Source: Ligaoa zhengdingensis
GTDB taxonomy: Bacteria > Bacillota > Clostridia > Oscillospirales > Ruminococcaceae
DNA length: 59,854 nucleotides
Direction: 5' to 3'
Assembly: GCF_014384885.1 (NCBI RefSeq)
Contig: NZ_JACRST010000016.1
Coordinates: 1 to 59,854, forward strand
A program made the position numbers and the translations under genes. The notes under the pieces were generated by a model. That model did no database searches, was not told the DNA's origin, and saw only the letters and a program-made list of their open reading frames with translations. The number at the start of each line of letters is the position of its first letter. Position 1 is the stretch's first letter. Positions 29,834 to 38,121 of the stretch are shown here, one piece after another.

Positions 29834-31240
29834 ATGGTCAAGCTGTTGGAACGTTTTTATACCACTGACCGGATGTTGAAGCCCGGTCAGGCGCTGGGAA
29901 AAATACCTTCCACCGCACAAGCTTATAAAATCAACTTTAACGTCGCGTGGCCCTCCGCTGTGGAGGCGGTGCTGGTCTCGTTGATCGCATCTGTCGATAC
30001 CATCATGGTGGGCGTGCTGGGTCCGCAGGCCATTTCAGCGGTCGGCATCACCACACAGCCCAAGTTTATCATCCTGTCGGTGATCCTTTCGCTCAACATC
30101 GGTATCACCGCCCTGGTGGCGCGGCTCAAGGGCGAAAACGACCGCGAGGGCGCAGTGAGCTGTCTCAAGCAGGGCATCCTGATCTGTGCTCTGTTCTCGC
30201 TGTTGCTCACCATCTTCGGCTTTGTCTATGCCGACGAAATTATCCTGTTTGCGGGTGCGCAAGATGACATCATTGAAAACGCTGTGATCTATTTCCGCAT
30301 TATTTTGATCGGCAACTTTTTTTCCTCGCTGAGCCTCACCATCAACGCGGCGCAGCGGGGCATCGGCCACACCCAGATATCGATGCGCACCAATCTGGCA
30401 GCCAACGGGGTCAACCTGGTGTTCAACTACCTGCTCATCGGCGGCAACTTCGGCTTCCCCGCGTGGGGGGTGGCGGGGGCTGCCGTGGCGACCACCATCG
30501 GCAACATCGTGGGATTTGTCATCTCGATGGTATCGGTGCTGCACCGCGACAGCTACCTGAGGCTATCTGTCTGCAAGGGGTGGCGCTTCGACCTGCGCAC
30601 CATCAAGAGCGTCTCCAAGGTGGCGGCAAGCGCTATGGTCGAGCAGGTGTTTATGCGGTTCGGGTTCTTCAGCTATGCCAAAATTGTGGCCGGGTTGGGC
30701 TCCGTGGCGTTCGCCACCCATCAAATCTGTATGAATATCATCAACATCTCCTTTTCGTTCGGCGACGGCCTCGGCATCGCCGCCTCGTCGCTGGTCGGGC
30801 AGAGCCTGGGCTCCAAGCGGCCGGATGTGGCCATCATCTACGCCAAAGTGGGGCAACGCTTTGCCTTCACCATATCGGTGGCTCTTTTTATCCTTTTTAC
30901 TGCAGGGAATACATTTTTTGTCTCGCTTTTTTCCAACGATCCCCAAATTATTGAGATGGGCCGCCCGCTTATGATCATTATTGCGTTCGTCACCCTCGGC
31001 CAGATCACCACTGTGCTGCTCTCAGGCTGCCTGCGCGGCGCGGGCGACACGGTCTACACCGCTGTGGTTTCGTTTGTGAGCATCGGCATCCTGCGCCCGT
31101 TCGTCTCCTGGCTGCTCTGCATCCCCTTGGGGCTCGGCCTGGTGGGCGCCTGGATCGGCCTCGCGGTGGATCAGGTCTGCCGTCTGGTGCTGGTGGTGCT
31201 GCGTTTTGCGAGCAACAAATGGACCAAGATTGAGCTATAA
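29834..31240 (+). CDS. MATE-family multidrug/toxin efflux transporter
   Basis: 468 residues, twelve hydrophobic spans. Typical MATE phrases: WPSAVEAVLVSLIASVDTIMVG near the start, NIGITALVARLKGEND, NAAQRGIGHTQISMRTNL, and the second-half LVGQSLGSKRPDVA and LSGCLRGAGDTVYTAVVSF. It exports cationic drugs or metabolites using ion gradients. The substrate may be signalled by the leader. AGAAGGA RBS upstream; a terminator follows. Confidence 0.9.
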   Translation: MVKLLERFYTTDRMLKPGQALGKIPSTAQAYKINFNVAWPSAVEAVLVSLIASVDTIMVGVLGPQAISAVGITTQPKFIILSVILSLNIGITALVARLKGENDREGAVSCLKQGILICALFSLLLTIFGFVYADEIILFAGAQDDIIENAVIYFRIILIGNFFSSLSLTINAAQRGIGHTQISMRTNLAANGVNLVFNYLLIGGNFGFPAWGVAGAAVATTIGNIVGFVISMVSVLHRDSYLRLSVCKGWRFDLRTIKSVSKVAASAMVEQVFMRFGFFSYAKIVAGLGSVAFATHQICMNIINISFSFGDGLGIAASSLVGQSLGSKRPDVAIIYAKVGQRFAFTISVALFILFTAGNTFFVSLFSNDPQIIEMGRPLMIIIAFVTLGQITTVLLSGCLRGAGDTVYTAVVSFVSIGILRPFVSWLLCIPLGLGLVGAWIGLAVDQVCRLVLVVLRFASNKWTKIEL

Positions 31241-31247
31241 GGCGGAT

Positions 31248-31276
31248 GGGCGCGGAATGCGCCCTTTCCACTTTTC
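31248..31276 (+). terminator. Terminator after the MATE gene
   Basis: GGGCGC and GCGCCC with 5-nt loop followed by TTTCCACTTTT. Confidence 0.7.
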
Positions 31277-31280
31277 GAGC

Positions 31281-31317
31281 CGCTTTACTTGACTACCATA
31301 GTAAAGCGTGCTATAGT
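31281..31317 (+). promoter_or_regulatory. his operon promoter with overlapping perfect dyad
   Basis: TTGACT (31289-31294), 17-bp spacer, TATAGT (31312-31317). The dyad CGCTTTAC-N12-GTAAAGCG (31281-31308) brackets the -35, and ACTA-CCA-TAGT lies inside. A repressor bound here would block RNA polymerase. The ACTA...TAGT core recalls TrpR-family sites (YerC/HisR); that link is inference. Confidence 0.65.
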
Positions 31318-31344
31318 AGATAAAAACAAAAAAGGATGGTGGGC

Positions 31345-32475
31345 ATGGATTTGTTTCTGGACCGCTTGAAGGACGAAGAGCGCGTGACCTTTGCGCTGCG
31401 CGGATTGTACGAGCAGCACGGCTATAAGAAGGTGCGCGTCCATAAATTCGAGGAGTACAGCCTCTATATAGACAATAAAAATTTTCTCAAGACCGAAAAT
31501 ATCATCACCTTTATGGACCTGGACGGCAAGCTGCTCGCCCTGCGCCCGGACGTGACTCTCTCGATCGTCAAAAATCTGGACGCCCACAAGAACGGCAGCT
31601 TTGAGAAGCTCTACTACATGGAAAAGGTCTACCGCCTGTCGCGGCAGACCCACTCCTACAAGGAGATCAGCCAGATCGGGCTGGAGTGCATCGGCGATCT
31701 GGATGCCTGTGCCGCGATCGAAGTGATCCGGCTGGCCGCGGAAAGTCTCTCGGCGGTGGACGACCGCTACCTGCTGGACCTGTCGCACATGGGATTTCTG
31801 GCCGGCTTGCTCGAGCCGCTGGAGATCGACCAGGAGCTGAAGCAGGAGATCGCCCGCTGCATCCGCCAGAAAGACCGCTTTGAGCTGGGGCTGCTCCTGC
31901 GCCGCGCGGGCCTGCCTGCGGATTGCTGTGAGCGCCTGATGCAGATTCCGCTGCTGTACGGAAGCTTCGCCAAGGTGCTACCCGCCGCCCGCGCGCTGGC
32001 TGTGACCGACGGCATGAATGCCGCGTTGGACGAGCTGGAGACCCTCTATTCTGCCTTTGCGGGCACGCCGCTGGCCAAGAGGCTGAACATCGATTTCTCG
32101 GTGGTCAACGACCTCGACTACTACAACGGCCTGATCTTCCAGGGCTATGTCGAGGGCATCCCCCGCGCGGTGCTCACCGGCGGGCGGTACGACAACCTGC
32201 TGCACAAGTTCGGCAAGGAGAAGGGCGCCATGGGTTTTGCCATCTACCTGGATGAGCTGGAACACTTCTATCAGCGCGAGGCGGAAGACGACGCCGATCT
32301 GCTGATCCTCTACGACCAAATCGATGACTACGCCGCATTCACCGCGCTGGTGGAGGAAAAAATCTCGGCCGGGATGCGGGTGCGGTTGGAGCGCACCGCG
32401 CCGCCGGGCTTCCGCTGTAAACAGATTCTGCACTATCAAAACGGCGCGCTGATTGGGGAGGTGCCGACATGCTGA
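31345..32475 (+). CDS. hisZ: ATP phosphoribosyltransferase regulatory subunit HisZ
   Basis: 376 residues from the ATG at 31345, with AAGG nine bases upstream; an ATG at 31336 directly abuts that site. Class II aminoacyl-tRNA-synthetase-like fold: FEEYSLYIDNKNFLKTENIITFMDLDG, LLALRPDVTLSIVKNLD, YYMEKVYRLSRQTHSYKEISQIGLECIG, and the later YYNGLIFQGYVEGIPRAVLTGGRYDNLL. HisZ lacks catalysis and gives histidine feedback to short HisG. Start of the his operon; its stop overlaps hisG. Confidence 0.9.
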   Translation: MDLFLDRLKDEERVTFALRGLYEQHGYKKVRVHKFEEYSLYIDNKNFLKTENIITFMDLDGKLLALRPDVTLSIVKNLDAHKNGSFEKLYYMEKVYRLSRQTHSYKEISQIGLECIGDLDACAAIEVIRLAAESLSAVDDRYLLDLSHMGFLAGLLEPLEIDQELKQEIARCIRQKDRFELGLLLRRAGLPADCCERLMQIPLLYGSFAKVLPAARALAVTDGMNAALDELETLYSAFAGTPLAKRLNIDFSVVNDLDYYNGLIFQGYVEGIPRAVLTGGRYDNLLHKFGKEKGAMGFAIYLDELEHFYQREAEDDADLLILYDQIDDYAAFTALVEEKISAGMRVRLERTAPPGFRCKQILHYQNGALIGEVPTC

Positions 32476-33113
32476 ACATTGCGCTGCCCAAGGGGCGGTT
32501 GGGCGACAAGGTCTATGAGATGTTCTCTCAGATCGGGTACGACTGCCGCGCCATCTACGAGGATAACCGCAAGCTGGTGTTTGAAAACGCCGAAAACGGG
32601 GTGCGCTACCTGCTGGTAAAGCCGTCCGACGTGGCCATCTATGTGGAGCACGGCGCGGCCGACATCGGCGTGGTGGGCAAGGACATCCTACTGGAGAGCT
32701 CGCCGGATGTGTACGAGCTGCTCAACCTGGGCATCGGCAAATGCCGCGTGGCGGTGGCTGCGAAAAATGGCTATGTCGAGCAGCCCGACCGCGTGCTGCG
32801 GGTCGCCACCAAATATATGAACATCGCTAAAAACTACTATGCCGGGATCAACCGGGAGATCGAGATCATCAAGCTCAACGGTTCGATCGAGCTGGCCCCC
32901 ATCCTGGGGCTGTCCGATGTGATCGTGGACATCGTGGAGACCGGCAGCACCCTCAAGGAAAACGACCTGAAGGTCATCACCGATATCGTGCCGATTTCAG
33001 CGCGGTTCATCGCAAACAAATCCAGCTTTAAATTCAAAAATGATAGGATCGAAGAGATGCTGCAAAAGCTGAACGCCCTGCTGCAGCAACGCGAGGAGGC
33101 AAAAAAGGTATGA
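32469..33113 (+). CDS. hisG: ATP phosphoribosyltransferase, short form
   Basis: 214 residues, the short HisG that lacks the C-terminal regulatory domain and needs HisZ. Motifs: NIALPKGRLGDKVYEMF, YLLVKPSDVAIYVEHGAADIGVVGKD, and the PRPP-binding DVIVDIVETGSTLKENDL. Catalyses the first step of histidine synthesis (ATP + PRPP). Overlaps hisZ by 7 bp and hisH by 4 bp. Confidence 0.95.
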   Translation: MLNIALPKGRLGDKVYEMFSQIGYDCRAIYEDNRKLVFENAENGVRYLLVKPSDVAIYVEHGAADIGVVGKDILLESSPDVYELLNLGIGKCRVAVAAKNGYVEQPDRVLRVATKYMNIAKNYYAGINREIEIIKLNGSIELAPILGLSDVIVDIVETGSTLKENDLKVITDIVPISARFIANKSSFKFKNDRIEEMLQKLNALLQQREEAKKV

Positions 33114-33736
33114 TCGCTGTGATCGACTACGGCGTGGGGAACCTGTTTTCCCTAGTGAGCTCGCTGCGCTACCTCGGCCTCGACGCCGAAGTGACCGGTG
33201 ATGCAGAAAAGATTGGGGCCGCCGACCGGATCATCCTGCCGGGTGTGGGCGCATTTGCCGACGCGATGGCAAAGCTGCGCCAGACGGGGCTGGACGAGGT
33301 GGTGACCGGGCAGGCAGAGGCGGGCAAACCGCTTCTGGGCATCTGCCTTGGGATGCAGGTGCTGTTCGACACCAGCCTGGAATACGGCGAGCACAGGGGA
33401 CTGGGGCTGATCCCCGGCCGAGTGGCGCCGATTTTAGACGATCTGTCCCCCGCCGACCGGGCGGCGCTCAAAATCCCACATATGGGCTGGAACCGGCTGG
33501 AGATCGTGCGGGACTGTCCCCTGCTGCGCTACAGCCGCACCGGCGATTATGTCTACTATGTGCACAGCTACTACGCCCGCGACTGTGCGGACAGCGTGGC
33601 GGCTGTGAGCGAATACGGCATCCCCATCACCGGCGCGGTGGTGCGGGGCAACGTGATGGGCACCCAGTTCCATCCGGAAAAGAGCGGAGAGACCGGCTTG
33701 CGGATTCTCAAGGCATTCAGCGAGATAGGAGGTTGA
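33110..33736 (+). CDS. hisH: Imidazole glycerol phosphate synthase, glutaminase subunit
   Basis: 208 residues. Class I glutamine amidotransferase with the nucleophile Cys in LLGICLGMQVLFD, and His/Glu in MGTQFHPEKSGE. N-terminus IAVIDYGVGNLFSLVSSLRYLG. It feeds ammonia to HisF. ATGA overlap with hisG; hisA follows after 4 bp. Confidence 0.95.
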   Translation: MIAVIDYGVGNLFSLVSSLRYLGLDAEVTGDAEKIGAADRIILPGVGAFADAMAKLRQTGLDEVVTGQAEAGKPLLGICLGMQVLFDTSLEYGEHRGLGLIPGRVAPILDDLSPADRAALKIPHMGWNRLEIVRDCPLLRYSRTGDYVYYVHSYYARDCADSVAAVSEYGIPITGAVVRGNVMGTQFHPEKSGETGLRILKAFSEIGG

Positions 33737-33740
33737 CGGT

Positions 33741-34466
33741 ATGGAATTGTTTCCCGCGATCGATCTGCGCGGCGGTCAGGTGGTGCGCCTGCACCAGGGC
33801 GACTACGGAAAGATGACGGTCTATTCCTCCTCGCCCACCGAAGTGGCGAGGGATTTTCTGGCGCAGGGGGCGCGCAACCTACATGTTGTCGATCTGGACG
33901 GCGCCAAGGACGGCGCGCTCTCCAACTACGACAGCATCTGCGACATCCTGCGGGTGGGCGGCCTCTCGGTGCAGGTGGGCGGCGGCATCCGCGACGAGGA
34001 GCGCATCCGCCGCTACCTCGACCTGGGGGTGGACCGGGTGATCCTCGGCACCGCCGCGCTCGACCGGCCGTTTCTCGCCAAAATGCTCGCCAAGTTCGGC
34101 TCCCACATCGCGGTGGGGGTGGACGCCAGGGACGGCCGGATGGCGGTGCGCGGCTGGCTGGAGATCAGCGATGTGGATTCGGTGCAGTTTTGCCGCGACC
34201 TCGCGGGCATGGGGGTGGCCACCATCATCTACACCGATATCGCCCGCGACGGCGCGATGTCCGGCACCAACCTGGAGCTCTACCGCCAGCTCAAGCAGGA
34301 CGTGAGCTGCCGCATCATCGCGTCGGGCGGGGTGTCGTTCGAGCGCGAGATCACCGAGCTCACCTCGATTGGCATGTACGGTGCGATCATCGGCAAGGCG
34401 CTGTACACCGGCGCAATCGACCTCAGGCGCGCCATCGGGCTGGCCGACGCGGAGGTGTGCGTATGA
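33741..34466 (+). CDS. hisA: ProFAR isomerase
   Basis: 241 residues, a TIM barrel with both phosphate-binding halves. Catalytic Asp in FPAIDLRGGQVVRLHQGDY and in YTDIARDGAMSG; VQVGGGIRDEE and IASGGVSFERE close the sites. Isomerises ProFAR to PRFAR. Overlaps hisF by 4 bp. Confidence 0.95.
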   Translation: MELFPAIDLRGGQVVRLHQGDYGKMTVYSSSPTEVARDFLAQGARNLHVVDLDGAKDGALSNYDSICDILRVGGLSVQVGGGIRDEERIRRYLDLGVDRVILGTAALDRPFLAKMLAKFGSHIAVGVDARDGRMAVRGWLEISDVDSVQFCRDLAGMGVATIIYTDIARDGAMSGTNLELYRQLKQDVSCRIIASGGVSFEREITELTSIGMYGAIIGKALYTGAIDLRRAIGLADAEVCV

Positions 34467-35218
34467 TATCAAAACGGATCATCCCCTGCCTGGACGTGCG
34501 CGACGGGCGGGTGGTCAAGGGCAAAAACTTCGAGGGCATCCAGGATGTATCCGACCCGGTGGAGCTGGCCCGCTACTACAACGAGACCGGCGCGGACGAA
34601 CTGGTGTTCTACGATATCACCGCCAGCGTGGAGGGACGCGGCCTGTTCACCGATGTGCTGCGCCGGGTCGCCAGCCAGATTTTCATCCCACTCACGGTGG
34701 GCGGCGGCATCAACACCGTGGAGGATTTCGACCGGGTGCTCAAATGCGGCGCGGATAAGGTCAGCGTCAACTCGGGCGCGATCCGCAACCCGGACCTCAT
34801 CGGGCAGGCGGCGCGCAAATACGGCAACCAATGCGTGGTGCTCTCGATGGACGTCAAACGGGTGGACGGCATGTTCCGCATCTTCGCCAAGGGCGGGCGC
34901 GAGGACACCGGCATCGACGCGATCGAGTGGGCCAAGCGGGGCGAGGCGAGCGGCGCGGGCGAGCTGGTGGTCAACTCGATCGACACCGACGGCGTGAAGG
35001 GCGGCTTTGACCTGGAAATGCTGGACGCGATGGCTGCGGCGGTGCAAATCCCGATCATCGCGTCGGGCGGCGCGGGCAAGCGGGAGGACTTTGCCGAGCT
35101 GTTTTGCCACAGCGGCGTGGACGCGGGGCTCGCGGCCTCGATCTTTCACTACAAGGAGGTCGTCATCACCGACCTCAAGCGCTATCTGCGCGAACAGGGC
35201 GTGGAGATGCGCCTGTAA
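34463..35218 (+). CDS. hisF: Imidazole glycerol phosphate synthase, cyclase subunit
   Basis: 251 residues. TIM barrel with IIPCLDVRDGRVVKGKNF (catalytic Asp in CLDV), LTVGGGINTVEDF, DKVSVNSGAI, VLSMDVKRVDG (second catalytic Asp), and IIASGGAGKREDF. With HisH it makes IGP and AICAR, the latter feeding the purine path encoded 10 kb away. ATGA start inside hisA. Confidence 0.95.
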   Translation: MISKRIIPCLDVRDGRVVKGKNFEGIQDVSDPVELARYYNETGADELVFYDITASVEGRGLFTDVLRRVASQIFIPLTVGGGINTVEDFDRVLKCGADKVSVNSGAIRNPDLIGQAARKYGNQCVVLSMDVKRVDGMFRIFAKGGREDTGIDAIEWAKRGEASGAGELVVNSIDTDGVKGGFDLEMLDAMAAAVQIPIIASGGAGKREDFAELFCHSGVDAGLAASIFHYKEVVITDLKRYLREQGVEMRL

Positions 35219-35242
35219 CAAACAATCGAAAGGCTGGATTAT

Positions 35243-35902
35243 ATGACCGGAATCGAACAACTCAAATTTGACGCGCAGGAGCTCATCCCCTGCGTGGTGC
35301 AGGATTATTACACCAAGAAGGTGCTCACGGTGGCCTACATGAACCGCGAGAGCCTGGAGATCAGCATGAAGGAGGGCCGCACCTGCTTCTGGAGCCGCAG
35401 CCGCCAGGAGCTGTGGCGCAAGGGCGAGACCAGCGGCAATGTGCAGAAGATCGTCTCGATCACCGCCGACTGCGACTGCGACGCGCTCACCGTCGAGGTG
35501 GTCAAAAGCGGCCCGGCCTGTCACACCGGGGAGGAGAGCTGCTTCTTTAACACGATCTACCAGAGCGAGGAGAAAAGTCCCTTTTCGATGGACGCGCTGT
35601 ACGACCTGATCGCAGGGCGCAAGACCTGCCCGGTGGAGGGCAGCTACACCACCTACCTGTTCCAGAAGGGCTTGGATAAAATCCTCAAAAAGGTGGGTGA
35701 GGAGTCCACCGAGGTGATCATCGGTGCGATGAACGACGCGGCCCGCGGCAAAAACGAGGAGGCCATCTTCGAGATCGCCGACCTCGCCTACCACCTGCTG
35801 GTGCTGATGGTACATCAGGGCATCACCCTGGCCGACGTGCTGGACGAGCTGGCGGGACGCCATGTGGTGGACAAAAAGGTCAAGCAGGAGACTTTAAAAT
35901 AA
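35243..35902 (+). CDS. hisIE: Bifunctional phosphoribosyl-AMP cyclohydrolase / phosphoribosyl-ATP pyrophosphatase
   Basis: 219 residues. HisI part (~1-115): MNRESLEISMKEGRTCFWSRSRQELWRKG, the metal site ADCDCDAL and CHTGEESCFF. HisE part (~115-219): LYDLIAGRK, LDKILKKVGEESTEVIIGAM, EIADLAYHLLVLM. Performs steps 2 and 3. Last gene of the operon, followed by a terminator. Confidence 0.95.
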   Translation: MTGIEQLKFDAQELIPCVVQDYYTKKVLTVAYMNRESLEISMKEGRTCFWSRSRQELWRKGETSGNVQKIVSITADCDCDALTVEVVKSGPACHTGEESCFFNTIYQSEEKSPFSMDALYDLIAGRKTCPVEGSYTTYLFQKGLDKILKKVGEESTEVIIGAMNDAARGKNEEAIFEIADLAYHLLVLMVHQGITLADVLDELAGRHVVDKKVKQETLK

Positions 35903-35916
35903 CCTCATTGGGATCA

Positions 35917-35960
35917 GGGGACGGCCCGCGCCGGTGTGTGCGGATCGTCCCTTTGTTTCT
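35917..35960 (+). terminator. Terminator of the his operon
   Basis: GGGACG and CGTCCC close a GC-rich loop, followed by TTTGTTTCTTT. Confidence 0.65.
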
Positions 35961-36047
35961 TTCCTAGCATTCCCCCGCATATAAATTCTCGAAAGGGCCT
36001 GTTTGCCGCAGGCGGCGGCCCGACACCAAACGGATGCGGGTGAAGCA

Positions 36048-37583
36048 ATGAAGAAAATCAAGGCGTTTTTCTGGAACGCGGTGCTGCTCACGGCCACCTC
36101 CTTTTTGATGCGCACGGTCGGGGTCAGCTTCAGCGTCTATGTCTCCAATAAAATCGGGGCGGCGGGCATGGGCCTCTATGAGCTGATTATGTCGGTCTAC
36201 GGCCTGTCGGTCACCCTCGCCTGCTCCGGCATCAACCTGGCCGCCACCCGGCTGGTGGCCGAGGAGCTGGGGCGGAACAACCCTGCCGGCGCCAAACAGG
36301 CGATGCGCCGCTGCCTGTGCTACAGCCTCGTATTCGGCACCGCCACCGCGGCGGCGCTGTTCTGCAATGCGGAGTACATTGGCACCCATTGGCTGGGGGA
36401 CGCGCGCACCATCACGTCGCTGCGGGCGCTGGCCATCAGTATGCCGTTCCTTTCGATGTCCTCCTCGGTGAGCGGCTACTTCACCGCGGTGCGGCGGGTG
36501 TTCAAAAGCGCCTCCGCACAGGTGTTCGAGCAGGCCGTACGCATCGGACTCACCATTGTGGGGCTCACCCTGATCGCGCCCGACGGCCTGGAATACGCCT
36601 GCCTCGCCATTGTGTTGGGCGGCGCGCTCGCGGAGATCGCGTCGTTTTCCTATTCGCTGCTCCTGTTCCTGCTGGACAGCCGGCGCTACCGCTGCAAGGA
36701 GCGCCCCCCGGCGGGCGGGCTCACCCGCCGGATGCTGGGCATCTCCCTGCCGGTGGCCTTCTCCGCCTACGCGCGCTCGGGGCTGGTCACCATCGAGCAC
36801 CTGCTGATTCCGCGCGGGCTGCGCAGGCACGGCGCCACCGGGGACGCTGCGCTCGCCTCCTACGGCCTGCTGCACGGCATGGTACTGCCCATCCTGCTGT
36901 TTCCCGCCGCCTTTTTGCAGGCGCTGTCCGGCCTGCTGGTACCCGAGCTGGCCGAGTGCCGCGCCCAGTGCCACGAGATCCGCATCAACTACATCGCCGG
37001 GCGGGTGTTTCAGATCACCCTGCTCTTCTCCATCGGGGTGGCGGGGGCGATGTTCAGCTTCTCCGGCGAGCTCGCCACCGCCATCTACGGCAACACCGAC
37101 ACCTCCGGCTATCTGCGCATCCTCGCCCCGCTCATCCCGGTGATGTACCTCGACACCGCCGTGGACGGGATGCTCAAAGGGCTGGGCGAGCAGGTGAGCT
37201 CGATGCGCTACAACATCATCGACGCCTCGTGCAGCGTGGTGCTGGTCTACTTTTTGGTGCCCTGGCTGGGCCTGCCCGGTTATGTCATCACCATCTTTTT
37301 TACCGAACTGCTCAACGCCGCGCTTTCGGCCAACCGCCTGATCTCGGTCACCCAGTTCCGCATCAATCTGTGGGATTGCGTGCTCAAGCCGGTGTTCGGC
37401 GTCGCCGGCGCAACCTCCGCCTCACGGCTGTTGCTGCGCCTGCTGGGGACGGCCTTTTCTTCGCCTGTCACCGAGGCGGCCGCACACATCGCCCTGGCCG
37501 CCGCGATCTATCTCTTGTTTCTGCGGCTTGCGGCCTGTGTCACCCGCGAGGATATCCGCTGGGCGACCGGGATTCTTCGGTGA
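36048..37583 (+). CDS. SpoVB/MurJ-like lipid-linked oligosaccharide flippase
   Basis: 511 residues from MKKIKAFFWNAVLL (RBS GGGTGAAG). About 13-14 membrane spans. N-terminal features LMRTVGVSFSVYVSNKIGAAGMGLYELIMSVYGLSVTLA match the SpoVB branch of the MOP superfamily, as does VPELAECRAQ...INYIAGRVFQ. Members move lipid-linked precursors across the membrane, often for peptidoglycan or spore cortex. A role in sporulation is possible, not shown. Confidence 0.8.
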   Translation: MKKIKAFFWNAVLLTATSFLMRTVGVSFSVYVSNKIGAAGMGLYELIMSVYGLSVTLACSGINLAATRLVAEELGRNNPAGAKQAMRRCLCYSLVFGTATAAALFCNAEYIGTHWLGDARTITSLRALAISMPFLSMSSSVSGYFTAVRRVFKSASAQVFEQAVRIGLTIVGLTLIAPDGLEYACLAIVLGGALAEIASFSYSLLLFLLDSRRYRCKERPPAGGLTRRMLGISLPVAFSAYARSGLVTIEHLLIPRGLRRHGATGDAALASYGLLHGMVLPILLFPAAFLQALSGLLVPELAECRAQCHEIRINYIAGRVFQITLLFSIGVAGAMFSFSGELATAIYGNTDTSGYLRILAPLIPVMYLDTAVDGMLKGLGEQVSSMRYNIIDASCSVVLVYFLVPWLGLPGYVITIFFTELLNAALSANRLISVTQFRINLWDCVLKPVFGVAGATSASRLLLRLLGTAFSSPVTEAAAHIALAAAIYLLFLRLAACVTREDIRWATGILR

Positions 37584-37587
37584 TTGT

Positions 37588-37615
37588 TTGATTCACAGGC
37601 ATTTTGTGGTATAAT
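37588..37615 (+). promoter_or_regulatory. Promoter of the bcp-GTPase unit
   Basis: TTGATT, 16-bp spacer, TATAAT (37610-37615), 48 bp before the start codon. Confidence 0.6.
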
Positions 37616-37662
37616 AGCTGCAAAATATCTGATAGAAAAAACAACGATTGGAGCGATGCCAT

Positions 37663-38121
37663 ATGCTGGCTGTTGGAATCAAGGCCCCGCAGTTTACCCT
37701 GCAAGACGCGCAGGGCAACGAGGTGAGCCTCGCAGATTTTCTGGGAAAAAAGGTGGTGCTGTACTTCTACCCGCGCGACAATACCCCCGGCTGTACCCGC
37801 CAGGCCTGCGCCTTCCGGGACGCATACGACGGTTTCCGCGAAAACGGCGTTGCGGTCATCGGCATCAGCCGCGACAGCGTGAAATCCCACCAGAACTTTG
37901 CCGGCAAATATGAGCTGCCGTTTGTGCTGCTCTCCGACCCAGAGCTCGCCGCCATCCAGGCCTACGATGTGTGGCAGGAGAAAAAGATGTACGGCAAGGT
38001 GAGCATGGGGGTGGTGCGCGCCACCTACGTGATCGACGAAGGCGGCACGATTGAAAAGGTATTCCCCAGGGCCAAGCCGGACACCAATGCCGCGGAGATT
38101 CTGGAGTATCTGAATCGATGA
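37663..38121 (+). CDS. bcp: Thioredoxin-dependent peroxiredoxin, Bcp/PrxQ type
   Basis: 152 residues from MLAVGIKAPQF (GGAG nine bases upstream). Thioredoxin fold with KVVLYFYPRDNTPGCTRQACAFRD: the peroxidatic Cys in PGCT and the resolving Cys five residues later are both present. GISRDSVKSHQNFAGKYELPF and YVIDEGGTIEKVF follow. Reduces peroxides with thioredoxin. It overlaps the GTPase by 4 bp (ATGA), an unusual coupling. Confidence 0.93.
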   Translation: MLAVGIKAPQFTLQDAQGNEVSLADFLGKKVVLYFYPRDNTPGCTRQACAFRDAYDGFRENGVAVIGISRDSVKSHQNFAGKYELPFVLLSDPELAAIQAYDVWQEKKMYGKVSMGVVRATYVIDEGGTIEKVFPRAKPDTNAAEILEYLNR

